Origin: an uncultured Lachnoclostridium sp.
GTDB taxonomy: Bacteria > Bacillota > Clostridia > Lachnospirales > Lachnospiraceae
Assembly (NCBI GenBank): GCA_930986645.1
Contig: CAKNJS010000007.1
Span: forward strand, 1 to 64,000
Direction of reading: 5' to 3'
Length of the DNA: 64,000 bases
Shown here: positions 52,800 to 61,772 of the stretch, piece by piece
Position numbering within the stretch: position 1 is the stretch's first letter
Layout: the number at the start of each line of letters is the position of its first letter
Made by a program: the position numbers and the translations under genes
The notes under the pieces: generated by a model
Told to the model about the DNA's origin: nothing
The model's database searches: none
The model's input: only the letters and a program-made list of their open reading frames with translations

Positions 52800-53474
52800 A
52801 TGGAAGATAAGATAGAAGTTCTGGGAACAAGCATGGACTGCCTGACAGCAAAAGAGACGATGCTGAGAACTATGCAGTTTATGGAAAATGACTCAGTTGA
52901 TACAATTGAAATAATGACAATGGATTCGCTGATGAATAATCGGGACGATGAGATCTGGAGAGAACAGATAAAAGAGTTTAAACTCACGCTCCCCGGAGAG
53001 CCTGAAATACTTAAGGTGGCGGATGTTCACGACAAAATAAAGCTTAAAGAGACAGAAAACAGAGTGTTTCTGAAAATGTTTATGAAATACCTTCAGAAAA
53101 ATCAAAAAAGAATTTACCTTCTGGCTGATACGGAAGAGGAAATAATCCGGGCAGAAAATGCAATACGCCGTTACAACAGAGGTATTCGTCTTAGCGGACA
53201 CGCCTGTCTGCATCCGGATGATAATCGGGAGGAAGAAGTGGTAAATGACATTAACGGAACTGAGACAGATTGTGTGCTTTCGGTTCTTTCTTCTCCTTAT
53301 CAGGAAAGCTTTATAAGCAGATACAGAACTCTGCTTAATACAAAGCTTTGGTTTGGATGCGGACCGATGCTTTCAAGAAGTTATGATGATCGTATGCTTT
53401 TGCATCAGATAAAACATTTTTTTAGAAAAACAATGTTCCGCAGGCAGGTGGAGAAGCAGCAAAAAGAAAAATAA
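52800..53474 (+). CDS. Divergent WecG/TagA/CpsF-family protein
   Basis: 224 residues. IEVLGTSMDCLTAKETMLRTMQFM, RIYLLADTEEEIIRAENAIRRYNRGIRLSGHACL and LNTKLWFGCGPMLS follow the layout of WecG/TagA glycosyltransferases, which add N-acetylmannosamine(-uronate) to lipid-linked sugars. The conserved catalytic-region motifs (N-x-D near residue 40 and NP-x-Q-E) are altered (MTMDSLMNNRDD; SSPYQESFI), so catalytic activity is doubtful. Basic C-terminal tail. Own promoter and terminator. Confidence 0.65.
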   Translation: MEDKIEVLGTSMDCLTAKETMLRTMQFMENDSVDTIEIMTMDSLMNNRDDEIWREQIKEFKLTLPGEPEILKVADVHDKIKLKETENRVFLKMFMKYLQKNQKRIYLLADTEEEIIRAENAIRRYNRGIRLSGHACLHPDDNREEEVVNDINGTETDCVLSVLSSPYQESFISRYRTLLNTKLWFGCGPMLSRSYDDRMLLHQIKHFFRKTMFRRQVEKQQKEK

Positions 53475-53497
53475 TATGAACTTTTTGTAAAACATTT

Positions 53498-53540
53498 GAG
53501 GAAATGCATAAAAATAGTGGATTTCCTCTTTATTTTTTTG
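53498..53540 (+). terminator. Terminator after the WecG/TagA-like gene
   Basis: GAGGAAAT and ATTTCCTC pair, followed by TTTATTTTTTT. Confidence 0.8.
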
Positions 53541-53645
53541 GTGTTTTGCATTAATATAATACGTGAATATGTGAATTTGAATATTTTTTTTGCTGTAAAT
53601 TTGTGAAAAGTGTACATGGTTTTCTGGAGGAGTGGAGGAAGAGGA

Positions 53646-54737
53646 ATGATTTCAAATCAGATACTACAAAATACGATTGATGGCCTGAAAGGAATTGCGA
53701 GAGTAGATTTCTGTGTTTTGGATACAGAAGGAAAAGAACTTGCAGCTACGTTTGAGAGTGAGCAGGACCGCAGTGAAGCGGTGCTCTCGTTTGTGGAATC
53801 CCCCGCAGACAGCCAGGTGATTCAGGGATGTCAGTTTTTCAAGATATTTGATGAACAGCGCCTTGAATATGTACTTCTGGCCGACGGGGACAGCGAAGAT
53901 GTCTATATGCTCGGCAAGATTGCCGCATTCCAGATACAGAGCCTTCTGGTAGCGTACAAAGAGCGGTTTGACAAGGATAACTTTATTAAAAATCTTCTGC
54001 TCGATAATCTTCTCCTTGTCGATATTTATAACCGTGCGAAAAAATTACATATTGACACAGAAGTAAAACGTGTTATCTTTATTATTGAGACATCGCACGA
54101 GAGGGACAATGCCGCACTTGAGAATGTAAGAAGCCTGCTTGGCGGTAAGTCTAAGGACTTTGTAACTGCGGTTGATGAGAAAAATATTATCGTAGTGAAA
54201 GAACTTACAGACAAGGACGGTAATAAGGAACTTGAGAAGATGGCCCAGGAAATGCTGGATACGCTCCGCAATGAGGGAGGAGAGGAGCAGATCCGCATTG
54301 CATATGGAACCATTGTGGGTGATATTAAGGAAGTGTCCAAGTCCTATAAAGAGGCAAAAATGGCTCTGGACGTTGGCAAAATCTTTTTTGACGAGAAGGA
54401 TATTGTCGCTTTCACGACCCTTGGTATCGGCAGATTGATCTATCAGCTTCCTATTCCGCTCTGCAAGATGTTTATCAAAGAGATTTTCGAGGGGAAATCT
54501 CCGGACGATTTTGATGAGGAGACATTGACGACAATCAATAAATTCTTTGAAAACAGCCTCAATGTGTCAGAAACGTCCAGGCAGCTTTATATTCACAGAA
54601 ATACTCTTGTATACAGGCTGGATAAGCTTCAGAAGAGCACCGGTCTGGATCTTCGCGTTTTCGAGGATGCAATCACATTCAAGATCGCGCTGATGGTCGT
54701 AAAATACATGAATTATATGGAGTCTTTAGAGTATTGA
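53646..54737 (+). CDS. PucR/CdaR-type transcriptional regulator
   Basis: 363 residues from ATG 53646, seven bases after GGAGG; an upstream in-frame start lacks a site. N-terminal sensory region of about 120 residues, a central GGDEF-like/CdaR region, and a C-terminal PucR helix-turn-helix (NKFFENSLNVSETSRQLYIHRNTLVYRLDKLQKSTGLDLR). Such proteins regulate sugar-diacid or purine use. The effector is unknown. Followed by a repeat region and ftsE. Confidence 0.85.
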   Translation: MISNQILQNTIDGLKGIARVDFCVLDTEGKELAATFESEQDRSEAVLSFVESPADSQVIQGCQFFKIFDEQRLEYVLLADGDSEDVYMLGKIAAFQIQSLLVAYKERFDKDNFIKNLLLDNLLLVDIYNRAKKLHIDTEVKRVIFIIETSHERDNAALENVRSLLGGKSKDFVTAVDEKNIIVVKELTDKDGNKELEKMAQEMLDTLRNEGGEEQIRIAYGTIVGDIKEVSKSYKEAKMALDVGKIFFDEKDIVAFTTLGIGRLIYQLPIPLCKMFIKEIFEGKSPDDFDEETLTTINKFFENSLNVSETSRQLYIHRNTLVYRLDKLQKSTGLDLRVFEDAITFKIALMVVKYMNYMESLEY

Positions 54738-54754
54738 TACCTGTCTAGCCATGC

Positions 54755-54979
54755 GCAGAACACAGAGAAGAGACATGCGGACGAAGTCCGGCATGGAGCT
54801 GAGATGTGTGATGCATAGGGCGTTCAGCCCAAGTGAGATGAAGGGCAAAGCCCGGAATCGAACTTGCATGGCGGAAAGAAGGAGAAGCAGAACACAGAGA
54901 AGAGACATGCGGACGAAGTCCGGCATGGAGCTGGGATGTGTGATGCATAGGGCGTTCAGCCCAAGTGAGATGAAGGGCA
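54755..54979 (+). repeat. Two direct 93-bp repeats upstream of ftsE
   Basis: 54755-54847 and 54887-54979 are identical except one base, spaced 132 bases start to start. Each unit holds a CATGC-GGAC-GAA-GTCC-GGCATG hairpin and a GGGC-GTTCA-GCCC hairpin. Open frames within are artefacts of the repeat. The 13-mer GACGAAGTCCGGC also occurs near 39071. Confidence 0.85.
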
Positions 54980-55034
54980 GGAAGCAAAATCCATATAAGA
55001 TACAAGCAGGGGTATGAATAATTAGGAGGAACAT

Positions 55035-55721
55035 ATGATTGAATTAAGAAAGGTGACAAAGGAGTATTCCAAAGGGAACGCAGCTCTGAACGGAATATCC
55101 GTCAAGATCGAACGCGGTGAATTTGTATTTATCGTGGGCGATAGTGGATCCGGAAAGTCTACTCTGATCAAACTGATCATGAAGGAGCTGAACCCGACCG
55201 AAGGAACAATCATCGTGAACGGGCAGAACCTGAACAGGATGAAACACCGTAACATTGCAAAATACAGAAGAGGTCTCGGCGTTGTTTTTCAGGATTTCCG
55301 TCTTCTGAAAGACAGAAATATTTATGAAAATATTGCATTTGCGCTGCGCGTGACGGAGACACCGACAAGAATTATCAAGAAGAAAGTGCCTGCTGCGCTT
55401 TCTCTGGTCGGCCTTGCACAGAAGTATAAGTCTTTCCCGAGAGAACTTTCGGGAGGAGAGCAGCAGCGTGTCGCTATTGCGAGAGCTCTCGTAAATGAAC
55501 CTGCCATATTGCTGGCTGACGAGCCTACAGGAAATCTGGATCCGACGAACTCATGGGAAATTATGAGTATTCTGAAGGAGGCGAATGAGCGTGGTACGAC
55601 AGTGCTTGTCGTTACGCACAATCAGGAAATCGTAAACGAGATGAATGAGCGGGTGATCACGATGAAACAGGGCGTGATCGTCAGTGATGAACAAAAAGGT
55701 GGGTATATAAATGAGGATTAG
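55035..55721 (+). CDS. ftsE: Cell division ATP-binding protein
   Basis: 228 residues. Walker A GDSGSGKST, Q-loop FQDFRLLKDR, signature LSGGEQQRV, Walker B ILLADEPTGNLDP. FtsE pairs with FtsX to control peptidoglycan hydrolases at the membrane. AGGAGG precedes the ATG. Overlaps ftsX by 11 bases. Confidence 0.95.
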   Translation: MIELRKVTKEYSKGNAALNGISVKIERGEFVFIVGDSGSGKSTLIKLIMKELNPTEGTIIVNGQNLNRMKHRNIAKYRRGLGVVFQDFRLLKDRNIYENIAFALRVTETPTRIIKKKVPAALSLVGLAQKYKSFPRELSGGEQQRVAIARALVNEPAILLADEPTGNLDPTNSWEIMSILKEANERGTTVLVVTHNQEIVNEMNERVITMKQGVIVSDEQKGGYINED

Positions 55722-56664
55722 TACAATTGGATACGTTGGAAAACAGGGTATCAAGAATATCTGGAGGAACAAGATGTTTTCACTCGCATCCATTGCGACG
55801 ATGTCAGCTTGTATCTTCCTGTTTGGATTATTTTTCTCGATTCTCGTAAACTTTCAGTACATCATAAGAACTGCCGAGGAAGGGGTTGCCATCACGGTAT
55901 TCTTTGATGAGGATGCAACAGATGAGCAGAAAGAAGAAATCGGCGAACAGCTGCAGAATCACGAAGGCGTAGCGAAAGTAAAGTATGTCTCTGCTGATGA
56001 GGCGTGGGAAGAGTTCCAGAAAGAATATTTTGGAGATAATCCGGAGCTTGCAGAGGGATTCAAGGATGACAATCCGCTGGCAAGTTCAGACAACTATGAA
56101 GTGTATATGGAGACAATGGACAATGACGATCAGAGTCTTATTGCGAGAAGCAGATCACTTTCAGAGACGCAGAACAATCTGGTGAAGTTTGCTCAGGGGC
56201 TGGACGGAGTCAGGGAAGTCAATAAATCAGACGTTGTTGCCAATACACTTTCCAGTGTAAATACACTGGTAGCGATTGTGTCAATCGCGATTATTGTTAT
56301 ACTGCTTGGTGTGTCGATCTTCCTGATCAGTAATACAGTTACAATGGGTATTACAGTCCGCAAGGAAGAAATTGCGATTATGAAGTATATCGGTGCAAAG
56401 GATTTTGTGGTACGGTCGCCGTTCGTGATCGAGGGTCTGATCATCGGTGTATTCGGCGCAGCAATCCCGTTGACGCTGCTGTACTTCCTGTATGACAAGG
56501 CGGTTGAATTTATTATGACGAGATTCAGCATTCTGCAGAATATTATTGATTTCCTGCCGGTGGGTACGGTATATCAGATTCTGCTGCCGATCGGTCTTGT
56601 CATGGGTATCGGAATCGGTTTCTTAGGAAGTTTCTTTACCGTGCGCAAGCACTTGAAGGTATAA
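55711..56664 (+). CDS. ftsX: Cell division protein FtsX
   Basis: 317 residues with four membrane segments: one near residues 25-48, an extracellular domain (residues 50-185), and three in the C-terminal FtsX region (about 190-310). It relays FtsE ATPase activity to extracellular hydrolases. In Firmicutes ftsEX is commonly followed by a ctpA-type protease, as here. Confidence 0.94.
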   Translation: MRISTIGYVGKQGIKNIWRNKMFSLASIATMSACIFLFGLFFSILVNFQYIIRTAEEGVAITVFFDEDATDEQKEEIGEQLQNHEGVAKVKYVSADEAWEEFQKEYFGDNPELAEGFKDDNPLASSDNYEVYMETMDNDDQSLIARSRSLSETQNNLVKFAQGLDGVREVNKSDVVANTLSSVNTLVAIVSIAIIVILLGVSIFLISNTVTMGITVRKEEIAIMKYIGAKDFVVRSPFVIEGLIIGVFGAAIPLTLLYFLYDKAVEFIMTRFSILQNIIDFLPVGTVYQILLPIGLVMGIGIGFLGSFFTVRKHLKV

Positions 56665-56728
56665 TGCCGGCAGTGTTGTATGACTGCATGGATTGAAGTA
56701 TGCAGATTGTGATATAAAAACAAGGGAG

Positions 56729-56766
56729 GACAAAGTGGAGAAAAGTTCCGCTTTGTCTTCTTTTTT
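56729..56766 (+). terminator. Terminator between ftsX and the S41 peptidase
   Basis: GACAAAGTGGA pairs with TTCCGCTTTGTC, followed by TTCTTTTTT. The SD (GGAGG) of the peptidase follows at once, so read-through or a start within the stem must supply that gene's mRNA. Confidence 0.75.
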
Positions 56767-56779
56767 CGGAGGCGAAAAA

Positions 56780-58084
56780 ATGAAGGACTGGAATATGGAA
56801 AATAAGCAGGAAGACCGACACGTTCCTGAAAAGGGGACCGGGATCGAACGAGGAGAAAAAATTCCGGCACCGCAGAACGGCAGGACAAACGGAAGATTCG
56901 GCGCGGGGGTACTGACGGGAGTGTTGATCTCTGTTGTATTTATCTGCGGAATCTGGGGAGTATGGAGAGCGGTTTCCGGGATGGCAGGCGGAGACTATAC
57001 TTCAGCTGACGTATCAGAATCAGATGTGGAAGAAAAGCTCGATCAGATCAGCAGCCTGATTGACAGATACTATCTGTATGACGATGAAGTAGACAAAGAT
57101 GATCTGATCAGCGGGATTTATTCGGGGTATGCATCGGCGCTTGGTGATCCGTATACAGAATATTATGACGAGGAAGAGACGAAAGCTCTCTATGAGTCTA
57201 CGAGCGGAGAATTCTCTGGGATCGGTGCCACAATGTCAAAAAGTGTGGATAGTGATGAGATTACCGTGAGTAATGTATATAAGGATTCCCCGGCAGAGAG
57301 AGCAGGAATAAAAGAAGGGGATATTCTGGTACGCGTGGATGACCGCACGGTCTCCGGACAGGATCTTGAGACGGTAGTGTCGTGGATTAAAGGTGCACAG
57401 GGAACAGATGTGTCTGTCAGCGTACTAAGGGATGGAGAAGAGCTGACGCTTACTGCCACCAGAGATGTCATTGAGGTCCAGACTGTTAATTATGAAATGA
57501 AAGACAGCCAGATCGGTTATGTTGCGGTAAGTGAGTTTGACAGTGTGACATATGACCAGTTTAAAGAAGCACTCGATGATCTGGAAACACAGGGGATGCA
57601 GGGGCTGGTTATTGATCTGAGAGGAAATCCGGGCGGCAGCCTGACAACGGTGACGGATATGTTGAAGCTGCTTCTGCCGGAGGGAACAATCGTATCTACA
57701 AAAGATAAGAACGGCAATACCGAAGAAATCACCTGTGACGGGAAACATGAATTTACAAAACCTCTGGCTGTTCTTGTGAACCAGTACAGTGCAAGTGCTT
57801 CGGAAATCTTCAGCGGAGCGATACAGGATTACGGCACGGGAACGATTGTCGGCATGACAACATATGGGAAAGGTGTTGTACAGCAGCTCATGGATCTGGG
57901 GGACGGAACATGTCTGAAAGTCACCATTGCAGAGTATTATACGCCCAGCGGCAGAAGCATCAACGGAACAGGCGTGGAGCCGGATGTGGAAGTGGAGTAC
58001 GAATATGACGAAAATAATCCTAAAGCCGATAACCAGCTTGACAAGGCGCTGGATGTCGTGCGGGGAGAACTGAAACAGGAGTAA
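56780..58084 (+). CDS. S41-family C-terminal processing peptidase
   Basis: 434 residues from ATG 56780 (CGGAGG upstream); the longer frame would begin before the terminator. Cytoplasmic N terminus, one membrane segment (GVLTGVLISVVFICGIWGVWRAV), a PDZ domain about residues 155-245 (GIGATMSKSVDSDEITVSNVYKDSPAERAGIKEGD), and the S41 protease domain with catalytic Ser in YSASASEIF near residue 337 and Lys in TYGKGVVQ. Acts outside the membrane, often on cell-wall hydrolases or sporulation proteins. Confidence 0.92.
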   Translation: MKDWNMENKQEDRHVPEKGTGIERGEKIPAPQNGRTNGRFGAGVLTGVLISVVFICGIWGVWRAVSGMAGGDYTSADVSESDVEEKLDQISSLIDRYYLYDDEVDKDDLISGIYSGYASALGDPYTEYYDEEETKALYESTSGEFSGIGATMSKSVDSDEITVSNVYKDSPAERAGIKEGDILVRVDDRTVSGQDLETVVSWIKGAQGTDVSVSVLRDGEELTLTATRDVIEVQTVNYEMKDSQIGYVAVSEFDSVTYDQFKEALDDLETQGMQGLVIDLRGNPGGSLTTVTDMLKLLLPEGTIVSTKDKNGNTEEITCDGKHEFTKPLAVLVNQYSASASEIFSGAIQDYGTGTIVGMTTYGKGVVQQLMDLGDGTCLKVTIAEYYTPSGRSINGTGVEPDVEVEYEYDENNPKADNQLDKALDVVRGELKQE

Positions 58085-58201
58085 TGTCTCTGATTGAATT
58101 TGATGAAAGAATCATCTCTTTGTCAATGCGAAATCAGAAGGAAATAGTGGATTGTACTCTGATAAATGCAAGATTGGAATATTAAACCTGCAAAAAAGGG
58201 C

Positions 58202-58230
58202 TTGCAATTTAAAATATGATGTGATATTAT
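58202..58230 (+). promoter_or_regulatory. Promoter of the aspS-gatCAB operon
   Basis: TTGCAA, 17-bp spacer, TATTAT, just upstream of the T-box leader. Confidence 0.6.
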
Positions 58231-58244
58231 TGAAAACATATTTT

Positions 58245-58548
58245 AACAGACTAAAGTGTTAAAATTGAGAAAGGCAATGAACAAGACTCTGGTTTTCAGA
58301 AACTGACAGGAAGCAGGCGTCACCGACTGAGAGCGCCGGACAGCGGAGAAAATCAAGGGAACACTTGGGAGCTGACCGTCTGAACAGATGCAGCAGCACA
58401 GAGTAGGGCGGTACGTGGAGCATACGTTACATGCAAAGAGTGGAACCCTGATCACATGGTGAGGGTTCAATGCGGGTGGTACCGCGGATTTTATCTTGAT
58501 AATTTCCGTCCCGGGATACTTAAGTATCCCGGGGCTTTTTTATTTTTC
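58245..58548 (+). promoter_or_regulatory. T-box riboswitch of the transamidation operon
   Basis: The leader has stem I sequences (GACTGAGAGCGCCGG, AAGGGAACACTTGGGAG), the T-box itself (GGGTGGTACCGCGG, 58474-58487) and a terminator (CCCGGGATAC-TTAA-GTATCCCGGG-GCTTTTTT, 58510-58546). Uncharged tRNA binding prevents termination. The likely specifier region reads GAAC (58359-58362), so AAC (Asn), overlapping GAA (Glu), is the best candidate rather than GAC (Asp). Confidence 0.88.
58508..58548 (+). terminator. T-box-controlled terminator
   Basis: CCCGGGATAC-TTAA-GTATCCCGGGG followed by CTTTTTTATTTTT. It competes with the T-box antiterminator. Confidence 0.88.
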
Positions 58549-58579
58549 CGGGATACAGCATCTGAAAGGAGAAATAAAA

Positions 58580-59911
58580 ATGGAACTGGTAAAAGGAGTA
58601 AAGAAAACAGAAACTTTGGAACTTGCAGATCTGCTTAAGGAAGACGTGAAAGGACAGACAGTTAAGGTAAACGGAGCTGTCCACACAATCCGCGACATGG
58701 GTACGGTGGCTTTTGTGATCCTCAGAAAACGCGGCGGCCTTGTACAGTGTGTGTATGAGAAAGGTGTGTCAGGTTTTGATATCAAGGATGTAAAAGAAGC
58801 TGCCACAGTAGAAGTTACAGGTGTTGTGGCGGAATCAGAGAAAGCTCCTCACGGTATTGAAATACGTCTCAGAGGAATCCGCATCTTAAGCGAACCTGCG
58901 GCTCCTATGCCTCTGCCGATCGCAAAATGGAAGCTGAATACTTCACTTGAGGCAAAGCTGAACTATCGTCCGATCTCTCTGAGAAACTTAAGAGAGAGGG
59001 CAAGATTCCGGATTCAGGAAGGACTTGTAAGAGGATTCCGCGATTTCCTTTACAGCGAGGGATTTACAGAAATCCATACGCCGAAGATCGGTGCTAAGAG
59101 TGCAGAGGGCGGCGCAAACCTCTTCCGTCTGGAGTATTTCCACCGGCCGGCGATCCTGCAGCAGAGCCCCCAGTTCTACAAACAGATGATGGTCGGGGTA
59201 TTTGACAGAGTATTTGAGACAGCCCCGGTATTCCGTGCGGAGAAACATAATACAAAGCGCCATCTGAACGAATATACGAGCCTTGACTTTGAGATGGGAT
59301 ACATCGACGGGTTTGAAGATGTGATGGCGATGGAGGCCGGATATCTTCAGTATACGATGAAACTTCTTGAAAAAGAGTATGCGGACGAGATCAGGATACT
59401 CGGGATTGAAATCCCAAAGACAGAAGATATCCCTGCAGTGCGTTTCGATGAGATCAAGAAACTGGTGTCAGAGGAGTACGGACGGAAGATCAGAAGTCCG
59501 TATGATCTGGAACCGGAAGAGGAAGTGCTGATCAGCAGATACGCAAAGGAAAAATGGGATGCGGATTTCGTGTTCGTCACACATTATCCGTCAAGAAAGC
59601 GTCCGTTCTATGCGATGGACGATCCGGAAGATCCGACATATACGCTGAGTTTTGACCTTCTGTTCAGAGGGATGGAGATCACGACAGGAGGACAGCGTAT
59701 CCATGATTACGAGAGTCTGCTTGCCAAGATGGAGCAGCGCGGCATGACAGAAGAAGGAATGGAGCAGTATCTGAGCACATTCAAATACGGCATGCCGCCT
59801 CACGGCGGACTGGGAATCGGACTGGAACGTCTGACAATGAAACTGACAGGGGATGACAATGTCCGTGAGACGACATTGTTCCCGAGAGATATGAGCAGAC
59901 TGGAACCATAA
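58580..59911 (+). CDS. aspS: Aspartate-tRNA(Asp/Asn) ligase, archaeal/eukaryotic-type
   Basis: 443 residues from ATG 58580 (GAAAGGAG upstream). OB-fold anticodon-binding domain (residues 15-100) and class II core with motif 2 FRAEKHNTKRHLNEYTSLDFEMG and motif 3 GGLGIGLERLTM. At this length it lacks the GAD insertion of the 590-residue bacterial AspRS, so it is the archaeal-type AspRS2. Cotranscription with gatCAB suggests a non-discriminating enzyme charging tRNA-Asn with Asp for amidation. Confidence 0.9.
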   Translation: MELVKGVKKTETLELADLLKEDVKGQTVKVNGAVHTIRDMGTVAFVILRKRGGLVQCVYEKGVSGFDIKDVKEAATVEVTGVVAESEKAPHGIEIRLRGIRILSEPAAPMPLPIAKWKLNTSLEAKLNYRPISLRNLRERARFRIQEGLVRGFRDFLYSEGFTEIHTPKIGAKSAEGGANLFRLEYFHRPAILQQSPQFYKQMMVGVFDRVFETAPVFRAEKHNTKRHLNEYTSLDFEMGYIDGFEDVMAMEAGYLQYTMKLLEKEYADEIRILGIEIPKTEDIPAVRFDEIKKLVSEEYGRKIRSPYDLEPEEEVLISRYAKEKWDADFVFVTHYPSRKRPFYAMDDPEDPTYTLSFDLLFRGMEITTGGQRIHDYESLLAKMEQRGMTEEGMEQYLSTFKYGMPPHGGLGIGLERLTMKLTGDDNVRETTLFPRDMSRLEP

Positions 59912-59949
59912 GGCAGTAAGTACACAGATCGGAGAAAGGAGAGACGGTC

Positions 59950-60243
59950 ATGGCAAACAAGATATCAGACGAAACCATCGAGTATGTCGGAATTTTGGCG
60001 AAGCTCGAGTTATCAGATACAGAAAAAGAAGCTGCGAAAGCTGACATGGAGAAGATGCTGGACTATATTGATACACTGAATGAACTGGATACATCGGGAA
60101 TCGAGCCGATGTCCCATGTATTTCCGGTAAATAATGTATTTCGTGAGGATGTGGTGACAAACGGTGACGGCAGGGAAGAGACTCTGGCGAACGCACCGCA
60201 GAGAAAAGAGGATACCTTTGAAGTGCCGAGAACAATCGGCTGA
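59950..60243 (+). CDS. gatC: Asp/Glu-tRNA amidotransferase subunit C
   Basis: 97 residues. ISDETIEYVGILAKLELSDTEKEAAKADMEKMLDYIDTLNELDTSGIEPMSHVF is the GatC family pattern. It wraps around GatA-GatB and stabilises the complex. The gap from aspS is 38 bases. Confidence 0.92.
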   Translation: MANKISDETIEYVGILAKLELSDTEKEAAKADMEKMLDYIDTLNELDTSGIEPMSHVFPVNNVFREDVVTNGDGREETLANAPQRKEDTFEVPRTIG

Positions 60244-60279
60244 GATAGAGCGGATCATGACAGAAAGGCGGCATAGATT

Positions 60280-61770
60280 ATGGAAATATTAGAACTTACA
60301 GCCTTAGAGCTGGGGAAAAAGATAAAAGCCGGCGAGATCACGGTGAAAGAAGCCGTTCAGGCAGCGATTGACCGTGCAAAGGAAGCTGAGCCGGTGATCA
60401 ACAGTTACGTGACACTGGACGAGGCAGGAGCATTTGCGCAGGCGGAAGAGATCCAGAAAAAGATCGATGCAGGCGAACTGACCGGACCGCTGGCAGGCGT
60501 ACCTGTTGCAATAAAGGATAATATGTGTATCAAAGGACAGCTTACGACATGCAGTTCTAAGATTCTTTCAAATTTCAAACCTGCGTATACTGCCGAAGCG
60601 GTGGAAAATTTAAAGAAAGCCGGTGTAGTGATTATCGGAAAGACGAACATGGATGAATTTGCCATGGGAAGCACTACCGAGACGTCCTATTACGGACCGA
60701 CCAGAAACCCGCACAATACAGCGCATGTGCCCGGCGGTTCCTCCGGCGGCTCCTGCGCGGCTGTAGCGGCGGGTGAATGTTTCGGCGCACTCGGGTCGGA
60801 TACGGGCGGTTCCATCAGACAGCCCAGTTCCTTCTGCGGTGTGGTCGGTCTGAAGCCGACCTACGGAACAGTTTCCAGATACGGACTGGTCGCTTACGGA
60901 TCGTCGCTGGATCAGATCGGGCCGATTACAAAAGATGTGTCTGACTGCGCGGCATTTCTCGAGGCGATCGCATCCCACGATCCGAAAGACAGTACATCTA
61001 TAGACCGGGATGACTATGATTTTACAAGCGCTCTTGAGAATAATGTAAAAGGCCTGAAGATCGGTATACCGAAAGACTATATGGGAGACGGCCTTGATCC
61101 GGAAGTAAGAAAGGCAGTCCTGCGGGCGGCAAAAGTACTGGAAGAAAATGGAGCAGTTGTTGAGACATTTAATCTGGGACTTGTGAAATATGCGATCCCG
61201 GCATATTATACGATCGCTTCCGCGGAGGCAAGCTCCAATCTGGAACGCTTTGACGGCGTGAAATACGGCTATCGGACAGAGGAATACGAGGGACTTCACA
61301 ATATGTATAAGAAGACCCGTTCCGAGGGATTCGGCCCGGAAGTAAAACGCCGTATCATGCTCGGCTCATTTGTGCTCAGCTCCGGATATTATGATGCATA
61401 TTATCTGAAAGCTCTCCGCACAAAAGCGCTGATCAAAAAAGAATTTGATAAAGCATTTGAGTATTATGATATTATTCTGGGACCGGCAGCGCCGACGACA
61501 GCTCCCGAGCTGGGAAAAAGTCTGAGCGATCCGCTGAAGATGTATCTTGGAGATATTTATACGATTTCGGTGAATCTTGCAGGTCTCCCGGGAATGACAG
61601 TACCGGCAGGAAAGGATGAAAACGGCCTTCCTATCGGAATGCAGCTGATCGGAAATGCATTTGAGGAGAAAACACTGATCCGGGCGGCATACACTTATGA
61701 ATGCGCGACAGGGAAACAGTATGAGACAATGGCGGATATCAGTAAAGCAGCGGAAAAGGAGGTGCGCTAG
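60280..61770 (+). CDS. gatA: Asp/Glu-tRNA amidotransferase subunit A
   Basis: 496 residues, amidase-signature enzyme. Catalytic Lys in PVAIKDNMC near residue 79, cis-Ser and nucleophile Ser in GSDTGGSIRQPSS near residue 175. It releases ammonia from glutamine for GatB. Confidence 0.95.
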   Translation: MEILELTALELGKKIKAGEITVKEAVQAAIDRAKEAEPVINSYVTLDEAGAFAQAEEIQKKIDAGELTGPLAGVPVAIKDNMCIKGQLTTCSSKILSNFKPAYTAEAVENLKKAGVVIIGKTNMDEFAMGSTTETSYYGPTRNPHNTAHVPGGSSGGSCAAVAAGECFGALGSDTGGSIRQPSSFCGVVGLKPTYGTVSRYGLVAYGSSLDQIGPITKDVSDCAAFLEAIASHDPKDSTSIDRDDYDFTSALENNVKGLKIGIPKDYMGDGLDPEVRKAVLRAAKVLEENGAVVETFNLGLVKYAIPAYYTIASAEASSNLERFDGVKYGYRTEEYEGLHNMYKKTRSEGFGPEVKRRIMLGSFVLSSGYYDAYYLKALRTKALIKKEFDKAFEYYDIILGPAAPTTAPELGKSLSDPLKMYLGDIYTISVNLAGLPGMTVPAGKDENGLPIGMQLIGNAFEEKTLIRAAYTYECATGKQYETMADISKAAEKEVR

Positions 61771-61772
61771 TC

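Noticed and set aside
54755-54979. CRISPR array
   Set aside because: Only two units of 93 bp with a 39-bp gap and internal hairpins; unit length and number do not fit CRISPR, and no cas genes are present.
54726-55059. Repetitive open frames on both strands before ftsE
   Set aside because: Their repetition is a by-product of the 93-bp DNA repeat; no start signal or conserved domain.
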